Below, in pieces: positions 52,461 to 59,798 of a DNA stretch of 64,000 nt. Position 1 is the first letter of the stretch. Every line of letters starts with the position of its first letter. Made by a program: the position numbers and the translations under genes. The DNA is taken from assembly GCA_964648485.1 (NCBI GenBank), contig CAZYOF010000015.1, positions 1 to 64,000 of the forward strand, read 5' to 3'. Source of the stretch: DAIOEK01 sp964648485 (lineage in GTDB: Bacteria; Chloroflexota; Anaerolineae; Anaerolineales; Anaerolineaceae). Below the pieces are notes generated by a model that did no database searches, was not told the origin of the DNA, and was given only the letters and a program-made list of their open reading frames with translations.

Positions 52461-53450
52461 CTAATATGTTCTGTTCCATCTTTCTGAAAAACTAGCAAAT
52501 GGATTACCTACAAAATTAATATCAAATTTCAAACTTGATTGAATATTTTCATCAGCATTGTGAATACGGAAAGTGAATTGCCATCCTTCGTCCATAATTA
52601 TTGAAATTGTGTTATTTGAATTACGACGAAATGAGATATCAACAATTCTAGTTGGTAAACCGCCTCTTACTCTCTCGATTGTTGTAATAGGACGAAGCCC
52701 TCGATCTCGTATGTTCAGCGTATTATGAAGATTATAAGCTTGGATATCAGTACGTTGTCTACCCGGTAAGCCTATGATTTTATAAAAATCAAATCTCCCG
52801 ACCACATATTCTGTCAATTTTTGTGGTACATCCATGTATTGATTTGCTAACCGGCGTAATTCATTCATAAAAGCGATCAGGATAGGCCGATATATTCTGG
52901 TGCTCTTCTCAGGGAAATCTCTCCAAGGTGAACCATGGTAATGTTCAAGGACATTCATAATTGGCAGGATATCATTCCAATACTCCTGCGAACATGGGTG
53001 GTCCAACCAAAGCAACCCAAAATCAATACTATTAGATAGACGCGAATGTTTGAGCGCCCTATGATTCCACTTACATGACAAGCCAATCTGCCAGATGCTT
53101 TGATCAGGATCCTCGTGACGAAAAAGGATAACATCCCTGACATCACCTAGATTACCAGAATTACTATTAACTGAGATTTCCAAAGGATGCTCAGTGGTAC
53201 CAGACCATAAATGAGGTTCTAAGGGGATAATATTCTTTATTCCAGCTTTTGCAGCATAAATCATCGAATTTCTTAACTCTGATGTTATTGTGTGATAATG
53301 TTCCTCAATATTACTTAATCGTCCATCCCTAGTAAGCCTAATAACACAATTATTCATATCATGTAATGAAAGCCAAGAGTTAATTTCTTCAGAAAGAGAT
53401 GAACAGATTGCATACTCAAACGCGCAACCATTTTGTGTTTGATTTGGCAT
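52461..53450 (-). CDS. HaeIII-family type II restriction endonuclease
   Basis: The 329-residue protein resembles the HaeIII endonuclease family. It opens TQNGCAFEYAICSSL, has GNLGDVRDVILF at about 99-110, then IGLSCKWNHRALKHSRLSNSIDFG at about 122-144 and WLDHPCSQEYWNDILPI. The D-x-x-D and later S-C-K residues fit a PD-(D/E)xK-type active site. HaeIII itself cuts GGCC, but its partner is a cytosine-C5 methylase. The partner here is an N6-adenine type, so the target is uncertain. It lies 21 bases after the methylase gene. Composition is strongly AT-rich. Confidence 0.75.
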   Translation of the reverse strand: MPNQTQNGCAFEYAICSSLSEEINSWLSLHDMNNCVIRLTRDGRLSNIEEHYHTITSELRNSMIYAAKAGIKNIIPLEPHLWSGTTEHPLEISVNSNSGNLGDVRDVILFRHEDPDQSIWQIGLSCKWNHRALKHSRLSNSIDFGLLWLDHPCSQEYWNDILPIMNVLEHYHGSPWRDFPEKSTRIYRPILIAFMNELRRLANQYMDVPQKLTEYVVGRFDFYKIIGLPGRQRTDIQAYNLHNTLNIRDRGLRPITTIERVRGGLPTRIVDISFRRNSNNTISIIMDEGWQFTFRIHNADENIQSSLKFDINFVGNPFASFSERWNRTY

Positions 53451-53471
53451 TAGATAACCTGAATTTAAAAT

Positions 53472-54281
53472 TTATTCATAGTTAAGGATTATTATCTCTC
53501 TCGAGTCTTTATTGTTTGACATTCCATATTTCCAAGACGGAGTAAGAATATTATACCCACTATAAAGTTCTCTTATCTCTGAGCAATCATTATAAGAAAG
53601 TAACCAATTATTTCTTTTCTTTAGCAATGATGCTAACTGGAAATGATCAAATTGTTTATGGGCATCACCATTCCTACCATACAAAGCTGAATCAGTCATG
53701 TAGGGTGGATCTAAATACATAAATTCATCAGGGTATTGTCGAAAAACATTGGTGAAGTCTTGACACTCAACTTTAAGATTTGGGCTAGTAAAATTCCGTA
53801 AGTATTCAATTGATGATTTGGTAAACCTCGGATGACCAGGTGACATACCACCGCTGAGAGTTGAACCTGAGAATGAACACCGATTCAGAACATAAAAAAT
53901 CGCAGCAGACTCAATATCAATATGTAAATTAACCTTCTGGAGTCTATAGAAATCACTTTTTAATAACGGAAAATACTTCGTAACTTCATTAGCCAATTCG
54001 CCAGGATCTTCTAATAGGAATTTCCAGAATGTAATTAAAGGTTGAAAAATATCAAAACCGAAAACTTGAATACCATTTGATGCAGCTGCAATTTCTATTG
54101 AGCCCCCACCTAAAAAAGGTGAAATTATTGTTCTAATATTATTTGGAATTAAGGATAGTACATATGGAACTGCCCTAGCCTTCCCACCAGGATAACGTAG
54201 AGGCGATTTTGGATAAGCCAATATTCTAGGAGAGAATGTATTGGCAAAGTTTGGTAGGCTTAGTTGAGACATATTTTCCAT
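53472..54281 (-). CDS. D12-class N6-adenine DNA methyltransferase
   Basis: The 269-residue protein has the Dam/D12 class layout. KSPLRYPGGKARAVPYVLSLIP comes near the N-terminus, the SAM-binding ISPFLGGGSIEIAAASNG at about 53-70, and the catalytic YLDPPYMTDS with DPPY at 191-194. It should methylate adenine in a short DNA site to protect the host from the co-encoded endonuclease. The gene is first in the operon. A promoter with a TATAAT -10 and a palindromic spacer lies upstream. An ATG nine bases further in (MSQLSL) is an alternative start. Confidence 0.9.
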   Translation of the reverse strand: MENMSQLSLPNFANTFSPRILAYPKSPLRYPGGKARAVPYVLSLIPNNIRTIISPFLGGGSIEIAAASNGIQVFGFDIFQPLITFWKFLLEDPGELANEVTKYFPLLKSDFYRLQKVNLHIDIESAAIFYVLNRCSFSGSTLSGGMSPGHPRFTKSSIEYLRNFTSPNLKVECQDFTNVFRQYPDEFMYLDPPYMTDSALYGRNGDAHKQFDHFQLASLLKKRNNWLLSYNDCSEIRELYSGYNILTPSWKYGMSNNKDSREIIILNYE

Positions 54282-54301
54282 AAATAAATAATCCTACCTT
54301 T

Positions 54302-54330
54302 ATTATATAAGAGAAATCTCTTTTACTAAA
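54302..54330 (-). promoter_or_regulatory. Promoter of the restriction-modification operon with internal palindrome
   Basis: On the minus strand TTTAGT (54325-54330) and TATAAT (54302-54307) are 17 bases apart. The spacer contains the perfect 14-base palindrome AAGAGATTTCTCTT (54309-54322). A dimeric repressor could act there; no controller protein gene was found in the island. Confidence 0.55.
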
Positions 54331-54420
54331 AATATATATATTATCTGATGAAAGTTGACGCATCAAAAAATAATATATGATTCGATCGATAACGAATTTG
54401 TGGTAATTAGATTTTCGAAT

Positions 54421-54813
54421 CTAATAATTGTCACTATTTACTCCCCAATACCCCCTCCAACCCCCATAGGATGTGATCTCGGGCTGCCCGGCGCAAATAT
54501 ACGCCTCACCCAGAACGCCCAACACGGTGCTGCCATCCGCCAATTGCAGCCTGCCCAGGCACAACCCGGGCGGCTCCTCCAGCAGAATCCGCAGCAGCCC
54601 CTCAGCGCCCACCTGCCAGATCTCCACCACGATGCTGCCTCCCTTTTGCGCGTCGTACTGCATGGCGGGGTAGGCATCATCCACTGACCAAAGGCGGTAT
54701 GCGGGGGCGGTGGTTGTGGCGCGGATGAATTCCGCGCCCGCCGCGACCAGGTTTGCGTTGAGCGCGAATCCTCGCATGAGGGTGCCGTTCACGGCAAGTT
54801 GAATTGGCTGCAT
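54421..54813 (-). CDS. Allophanate-hydrolase-related small protein
   Basis: The 130-residue protein opens IQLAVNGTLMRGFALNANLVAAGA. It then has TAPAYRLWSVDDAYPAMQ, a VEIWQV...LLRILLEEPPGLCLGRLQL segment and ITSYGGWRGYW. This is the gamma-glutamylcyclotransferase-like fold found alone or at the C-terminus of allophanate hydrolase. It is the sixth and last gene of the SOS-type cassette, eight bases after the DUF6504 gene. The last residues (GVNSDNY) run into AT-rich DNA at the edge of the restriction island and may have been altered by its insertion. A role in DNA repair is not known. Confidence 0.75.
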   Translation of the reverse strand: MQPIQLAVNGTLMRGFALNANLVAAGAEFIRATTTAPAYRLWSVDDAYPAMQYDAQKGGSIVVEIWQVGAEGLLRILLEEPPGLCLGRLQLADGSTVLGVLGEAYICAGQPEITSYGGWRGYWGVNSDNY

Positions 54814-54821
54814 AATAAATC

Positions 54822-55193
54822 TCACTTCCCCACCGAATAACTCAGCTCTTCGAGCAGAAACCAACCGCTGTGCTTTTTGAATGCATCCACCGGGGCGCGG
54901 TCGAAATACAGGGTGAAGATGCGGTCGCCATCAGTGCGGATGGTGAAAAAATCCCTGCCCACACCCCACGAGCCACGGTTTTTCGCCACGGCGGCGTGCT
55001 GCGGCTGCATATTGCGCGCCATGCGTCCGCGGCGGGTGTAATCGTGCCACTCCTGCAGCATCTCCGCCACCTGGTAGGTCTCTCCGCGCCAGGTGAAGTA
55101 ATCCGGGCAGCCCTGTTTCTTCTCGAGCAGCGGCTGTGAGTCGAAGGTCACCTCAACGGCTTCGCCAATAAAGTGGATGGGGCGTAATTCCAT
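54822..55193 (-). CDS. DUF6504-like small protein of the repair cassette
   Basis: The 123-residue protein has an N-terminal beta segment (PIHFIGEAVEVTFDSQP), then YFTWRGETYQVAEMLQEWHDY, and a C-terminal strand set ending YFDRAPVDAFKKHSGWFLLEEL. The W-R-G-x-x-Y-x-V core and W-x-L end match the DUF6504 proteins often encoded beside DnaE2/ImuB/DinB translesion genes. It overlaps the radical-SAM gene by 46 bases in another frame, so expression is coupled. It probably binds DNA or a polymerase partner. Function is unproven. Confidence 0.6.
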   Translation of the reverse strand: MELRPIHFIGEAVEVTFDSQPLLEKKQGCPDYFTWRGETYQVAEMLQEWHDYTRRGRMARNMQPQHAAVAKNRGSWGVGRDFFTIRTDGDRIFTLYFDRAPVDAFKKHSGWFLLEELSYSVGK

Positions 55194-56368
55194 AAATCCA
55201 TCTGGTACACCGGTTTGTGCCCATCCAGCAGGATGAACGGCGCAGCCCGCTTGGGCGAAATTCCCAGAGCCGCGAGCTGCTTCAACTCGGTGAGTTTCCT
55301 TTCCTTCCTCCCATTATATATCCGCTCCGCGCCCAGTTTACCGATACCCGGAATACGCAACAGCAACTCCCGATCAGCTTGATTGATCTCAACCGGTTGC
55401 TGAGAAAAGTTTTCCTGCGCCCAAGCGAGTTTTGGATCCGCATCCAGAGGGAGATAACCTTCCTTTTTGAAAGGCAGTTCCTCCATGCTGAAGCCGTAAT
55501 CACGCAGTAAAAATGATGCCTGGTAAAGCCGCACATAACGGGTGTAATCCATGGGCGGATGGTCCTCCAGTGGCGTATCCGGTGACGGGCTGAAAGCGGA
55601 GTAATACACCCGGGCAAGCCCGTATCGGCTGTATAGCACTTCGCTCAGTTGGAGTGTCTCCACGTCCGTTTCGCCTACCGCACCGACCACAAGTTGCGTG
55701 GTAATGGAAGCGATTTTTTCCTCCACTTTATCCACCTGCCTGCCTGCCTTAAAATGATGCATCATGCCGATGCGCGGGAAAAGATCGCCATAAAAATCCT
55801 TCTTTGGCGCGAGCAGCTTCAACCTTTCAGCTGTAACTCCCTCGAGGTTGATGGAAACGCGGTCGCAGATCTGCATACACCTCTCGATCTGCGCCTCCTC
55901 CGATCCGGGCATCACCTTCAAGTGGATGTATCCCCGGTAGTTGTATTTGTGGCGCAGAATTTCCACCGTCTGAATCAATCTATCCTGGCTTTTGATTCCC
56001 CCACCCGCAATCCCGGAACTCAGGAACAACCCCCGCACCAGTCCACGCCTGAGCATCTTCATAAATACATCCGCCATTTCGTGTGGGGCAAATGCCAAAC
56101 GCTGGTAGTTGCGCGGCTGGCGAAATACACAATAGTTGCAGTCGTTTTCACAGGCACTGGAGAGCATGGTCTTGAGCAAGGGCATGGTTTTTCCACCACC
56201 CATCTGGGCATGGAAAACTGCAAAGCCTTTGGTTTTATCACCCAGCTCCGGGTCGTTCACCGCCATTTCACCGTGATGACCATTCGGGCAGAGTGTGATC
56301 GGAGGAACTCCTTCCTGTTCATCCGATGCCCCATCTGCCAATTTACGTAGTTTTTGAAAAGCATCCAT
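55148..56368 (-). CDS. Radical-SAM/HhH protein linked to DNA modification or repair
   Basis: The 406-residue protein has the radical-SAM cluster motif CENDCNYC (Cx3Cx2C). It also has GLFLSSGIAGGGIKSQDRLIQTVE, GYIHLKVMPGSEE, SINLEGVTAERLKLLAPKK and LARVYYSAFSPSP, which match the radical-SAM family usually paired with a UDG-like DNA-metabolism protein. The C-terminus carries a helix-hairpin-helix DNA-binding unit (LLLRIPGIGKLGAERIYNGRKE). No UDG-like partner lies in the window. The gene follows the polymerase by three bases and is inside the SOS-type cassette, which supports a repair role. Confidence 0.87.
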   Translation of the reverse strand: MDAFQKLRKLADGASDEQEGVPPITLCPNGHHGEMAVNDPELGDKTKGFAVFHAQMGGGKTMPLLKTMLSSACENDCNYCVFRQPRNYQRLAFAPHEMADVFMKMLRRGLVRGLFLSSGIAGGGIKSQDRLIQTVEILRHKYNYRGYIHLKVMPGSEEAQIERCMQICDRVSINLEGVTAERLKLLAPKKDFYGDLFPRIGMMHHFKAGRQVDKVEEKIASITTQLVVGAVGETDVETLQLSEVLYSRYGLARVYYSAFSPSPDTPLEDHPPMDYTRYVRLYQASFLLRDYGFSMEELPFKKEGYLPLDADPKLAWAQENFSQQPVEINQADRELLLRIPGIGKLGAERIYNGRKERKLTELKQLAALGISPKRAAPFILLDGHKPVYQMDLWNYAPSTLLAKPLR

Positions 56369-56371
56369 CTG

Positions 56372-58678
56372 CTATACTCCCCCGGCAAGTGCCTGATCCT
56401 TCTGGAGAATTACCGGCAAAGTGTTAAGCGGCAGCTCCTGTGCCACAGGGTCTCCGCGCAACCATTTTTCTGCCTCGAATTCATCATCTGCAATACCCAG
56501 CGGCTGCAGAATGGTCGCCACCGCCCGCAGGAAGAGTGTGCGGTAACGTTCGATATCCAACTGCTGCCGGCGCACCGGTGTGGGTAGATCCCAGGCATGC
56601 ACACCCGGTTTTCCCATCACATACAAAAAGCGGATGCGCTGACCGGGGCGCAGCGATTTGCCGATTCCTTCCAGCTGTGCCAGTGCCGCCGCCGTCGGCA
56701 CCCGCTCTGATTTGTATTCTTCCAGCGTACGGCTGAGCTTAAGTGTGATCAGATACTTTTCGAGCGGCAGGCTGCGCGAACTGATCTCATCCAGGCGGTG
56801 GTTAAATAGGTTTCGCAACCCGGGGTAAAGGGCTGGCAGCGCTTCGGCATCCTGTGCCTGTGCCAGGTATTCCAGCGCTTCCAGTTGCGCAGAAGCCACG
56901 CACGGAGGGGTATCATTGCGGCGGGCTTCGATGCCGCGAATCTTGAGCGAACCATCCTGGAAGACACCAAAATAGCGGTTGGGTACCGGAATGCGCTCAT
57001 CGCGCCGCGAGGGAAGGAAGGCGACCCAGCGAAATATGCCATCCAGGGCAATCGGTAACCCGGTACGATCCGCCACCGCATCGAGCACCGGCTGAAAATC
57101 GCCCACCGTGGTGGCACCCGGTTTCCGCATCCACAACCCGTCCACATACATGTGCAGCACCTCGAACCCGTAATCTTCCGCCGCCTCTTTGGCAGCCAGC
57201 AGCGTCTCGCGCCCGTACGCTGTCACCGCCTGGTGGGCTTCAATGCGTCCAAACCGCGCATTCTTGTAACCGAGGTAACCAAAGCAGGTCACCAGCAGCC
57301 ATTTGTGCGCCTGCGCGCACATCTTGTACCGCTTCACACGCGGATCCCATTTCGGCAGGGTGCCCATTGCCATCTTCATCTCAATGCGTTTTTCGAGCAG
57401 AGGTTTGAGCGTGAGCGGAACCAACCCCATGTGCTTCTGATCGATATACATATTTAATTGCGGTACCAGCGCTGATTCGGGGATATGCCTGCCGATGGTT
57501 TCAGGGGAGATGTTGAAATGCACCATCACACTGGGATACATCGAGATGAAATCCACCTCGCCCACAGAACTGTGCAGCCCGATGGTAGGCTGGTACACCA
57601 GACCACCCTGATCACCGTAAAAAAGGCTCAGCGCTGTGCGCGGATCCTCCGCCTGCTGCTTGTGCCAGGGCACCATCACCCCCATTTTGAGGGCGGTAAT
57701 CATCTGCATGGAAGAAATGCCTGATCCGGGCGAAACACGAGAGGTCACCTGCAGCGGCAGCCCGGTGACACGAGCCAGTTCGTACACCCCTTCGAGACCA
57801 TAATCCCCCCACAGCATGGCATTGGTGCGGTCAAGGTGCAGCCTGCCGAAGAGGTGCACCTGGGTGCCGCGGTGGATCACCTGCCCATAGGAGAAGTACA
57901 CCCGCTCGCCCTTGTGCTGCACCCCGCGATTGGGTTCACGGTTGAGCGGCAACGGCACCTTCCACTTGCGTGACAGGTTGATAAGCGTATCCAGCAGCCA
58001 GGTATCCCCCCAGTTGGTGAGGATGAGATCGGGGTCATAGGTCTGCAGGATGGAAGCCATATTCACCAGGAAGGGGCGTTCCGGTTGCAGCGCCAGCCGC
58101 CCGGTGTGTTTTTCGTAACGCACCTGGATGAAGGTGGGGGCAGCGTGGGCGGGGTTGACTTCCGGTTCCAGCGAGAGAATGCGCAACGGCGGAGATAGCG
58201 GGTCCAGCTCCCAGGGAGTATCGCACACTTCCACCGCCGTGATGCGCCCTTCGGGGGTTGCCTGCATACGGCAATACGCCAGCGGAAAGATACCCAGCTG
58301 CGCCTGGGCATACAGCGCCAGGGGGACATCAGCATTATAGTAGGTCAATTCCGGGAAATCTTGCGCCACGCGATGGAAAATCTGCGGCTGGGTTGCAGCA
58401 TCCTGCACCTCCACCGCCAGCACCGGCACAGGTGCGTCGATGAACAGATCCCGCCGCTGAGTACGGTAGGTACGAATGCCGCGCTGAGATTGCAGTGATG
58501 TTTCAAGCTGATCCACCCGGCGGGCATCTCCGGCAGCGAAGAACGTGAGTGGAAAAGGCAGGGTGAAGCGGCGGCGTGAGCCGTCTTCGCCAATAAACCA
58601 GACCACCAGCCCATCCCGGGGGGCGGAAAACACATCCAGCACCCAGCCGGTCAGATCGATGGATGCAGCGGCGTTCAT
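56372..58678 (-). CDS. PolB2-like family B DNA polymerase with altered catalytic motifs
   Basis: The 768-residue protein has recognisable exonuclease and polymerase domains. The exonuclease motif I position reads LSLEPE (E171-P-E173) instead of DxE. Motif A is intact, DFISMYPSV with D376. Motif B reads KWLLVTCFGYLGYKNARFG. Motif C reads MYVDGLWM: D513 is kept, but the second aspartate of YGDTDS is Leu515. Archaeal PolB2 proteins show similar losses and have been considered inactive or specialised for damaged DNA. It overlaps the small helical gene by four bases and belongs to an SOS-type operon, so a translesion or mutagenic repair role is inferred. Confidence 0.88.
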   Translation of the reverse strand: MNAAASIDLTGWVLDVFSAPRDGLVVWFIGEDGSRRRFTLPFPLTFFAAGDARRVDQLETSLQSQRGIRTYRTQRRDLFIDAPVPVLAVEVQDAATQPQIFHRVAQDFPELTYYNADVPLALYAQAQLGIFPLAYCRMQATPEGRITAVEVCDTPWELDPLSPPLRILSLEPEVNPAHAAPTFIQVRYEKHTGRLALQPERPFLVNMASILQTYDPDLILTNWGDTWLLDTLINLSRKWKVPLPLNREPNRGVQHKGERVYFSYGQVIHRGTQVHLFGRLHLDRTNAMLWGDYGLEGVYELARVTGLPLQVTSRVSPGSGISSMQMITALKMGVMVPWHKQQAEDPRTALSLFYGDQGGLVYQPTIGLHSSVGEVDFISMYPSVMVHFNISPETIGRHIPESALVPQLNMYIDQKHMGLVPLTLKPLLEKRIEMKMAMGTLPKWDPRVKRYKMCAQAHKWLLVTCFGYLGYKNARFGRIEAHQAVTAYGRETLLAAKEAAEDYGFEVLHMYVDGLWMRKPGATTVGDFQPVLDAVADRTGLPIALDGIFRWVAFLPSRRDERIPVPNRYFGVFQDGSLKIRGIEARRNDTPPCVASAQLEALEYLAQAQDAEALPALYPGLRNLFNHRLDEISSRSLPLEKYLITLKLSRTLEEYKSERVPTAAALAQLEGIGKSLRPGQRIRFLYVMGKPGVHAWDLPTPVRRQQLDIERYRTLFLRAVATILQPLGIADDEFEAEKWLRGDPVAQELPLNTLPVILQKDQALAGGV

Positions 58679-58974
58679 GTCGTCCGCTCCGCTTCAGCGC
58701 CCGGCTCCGCGGCAACGGGCAGAATACCCGAACCTTCCAGAAGGCGGCGCATCCGCAGCACTTCCTTGTGTTCTTCGAGCAGCATTGCCAGCAAAAAGGT
58801 TTCAAACGGCAGGGCGTGGGCGGCGTAAGCTGCCGCAGCCAGATGTTTCTGCGCGGAAACAAACAGATCGTCCAGGGCAAGCTGGTCAGCCCGGCGCAAC
58901 GCACGGCGGAAGCGGCCAAAGGCTTCCTGCTCGCCGAGAAAAACCTGTGTAATGGAAGGGAGTGTTCTACCCAT
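58675..58974 (-). CDS. Small helical protein of the PolB2 cassette
   Basis: The 99-residue protein is mostly helical and Ala/Leu/Arg/Glu-rich (VFLGEQEAFGRFRRALRRAD, LPFETFLLAMLLEEHKEVLRMR). It starts MGRTLPSITQVF. GGAGG lies six bases before ATG 58974, which is 84 bases inside the longest frame. It lies between the RecA-like and polymerase genes and overlaps the latter by four bases (ATGA). It may be a polymerase accessory or bridging factor. I know of no characterised homolog. Confidence 0.7.
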   Translation of the reverse strand: MGRTLPSITQVFLGEQEAFGRFRRALRRADQLALDDLFVSAQKHLAAAAYAAHALPFETFLLAMLLEEHKEVLRMRRLLEGSGILPVAAEPGAEAERTT

Positions 58975-58999
58975 AAAGTGCCTCCAGATTGTGAAAACG

Positions 59000-59605
59000 C
59001 TAAGCAAACAGGCGCAGTGCTGGCTGCGCAACCGGCACCTCAGCCTGCCAGATATCATCCGCCCAACTCAGCACGGTTTCGACCAGTTCGATCTGATCAT
59101 CGTGTCCGGGTCGCGCGGGGCGCAATCCTACCAGCAGCGCGGATTGTTCGGCGATACGGCGCATGGCAAGCCGGCAGCGCTCGAGCAGACGGCGGCGCTC
59201 TGCCAGGGGAACGTTATCATCGTTGAAGGTTGCCAACAGATCGAGCACCAGGGTGACCGCCGCGGGCTGGAAGATCCCTGCCCCGAGGGCGGCGCTGTGC
59301 AGCGGCGAAGCCGCACCACAGATAAGCGTTTCCACCTGGTAGCAGGTAAACGCGCGTGCCAGCTGGATGCGCGCCAGGGTGGTTTCAAGGTCGGGCGTGT
59401 AACGGCGGATGCTGCGCGCCACATGATAGGCGTTGAACTGATTGCCGCCATCCAGTACCCTGACGGTGCTGCGCAGGGCGAGCCTGCCGGCAGCCTCGAG
59501 CATCAATGCCCGGGCGGCATGGGGCGCGAAGAGGACATAGATCTTGCCGGGGCGCAATCCACTGAGCGCCGGAAGCCAGGAGCGGGAAGAAGTTAGCGTA
59601 TCCAT
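59000..59605 (-). CDS. RecA/RadA-like protein lacking a Walker A motif
   Basis: The 201-residue protein has the RecA-superfamily core segment VRVLDGGNQFNAYHVARSI (about 48-66). It then has LARIQLARAFTCYQVETLI, a sequence seen in RadA-like recombinases, and a Walker B-like VTLVLDLLATF. The expected Walker A position reads LFAPHAARALML (25-36), without GxxxxGK[ST]. It is therefore probably a non-hydrolysing partner, as ImuA is in mutasomes. The start is ATG 59605, directly at the predicted transcription start, so the message would be leaderless. The longer frame runs upstream through the promoter and can be excluded. Confidence 0.75.
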   Translation of the reverse strand: MDTLTSSRSWLPALSGLRPGKIYVLFAPHAARALMLEAAGRLALRSTVRVLDGGNQFNAYHVARSIRRYTPDLETTLARIQLARAFTCYQVETLICGAASPLHSAALGAGIFQPAAVTLVLDLLATFNDDNVPLAERRRLLERCRLAMRRIAEQSALLVGLRPARPGHDDQIELVETVLSWADDIWQAEVPVAQPALRLFA

Positions 59606-59611
59606 ATTTCT

Positions 59612-59640
59612 ATTATATAGAACGCTTGTTCTATTGTCAA
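59612..59640 (-). promoter_or_regulatory. SOS-type promoter of the PolB2 cassette
   Basis: On the minus strand TTGACA (59635-59640) and TATAAT (59612-59617) are perfect hexamers 17 bases apart. The spacer (59618-59634) contains AGAACAAGCGTTCT, matching the GAAC-N4-GTTC LexA box of many Gram-positive-type bacteria. The first base of the start codon is seven bases after the -10. Confidence 0.88.
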
Positions 59641-59798
59641 TATATTGCACTTTTTCCATATTCAAATGGAAAGCAGTCTGTCTGCCAATGGATCTCAGCA
59701 GTTATCCATGCCAACTATCTTTTCAGTATTATTATGGATAGTATAGGTAGAGGACATCAAAATGATTTTTGTAAAAAGTAAACAAGGGCATCGATGTT

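Noticed and set aside
59606..59665. Extended start for the RecA-like protein
   Set aside because: The extension passes through the -10, SOS box and -35 of its own promoter, so it cannot be translated from that transcript.
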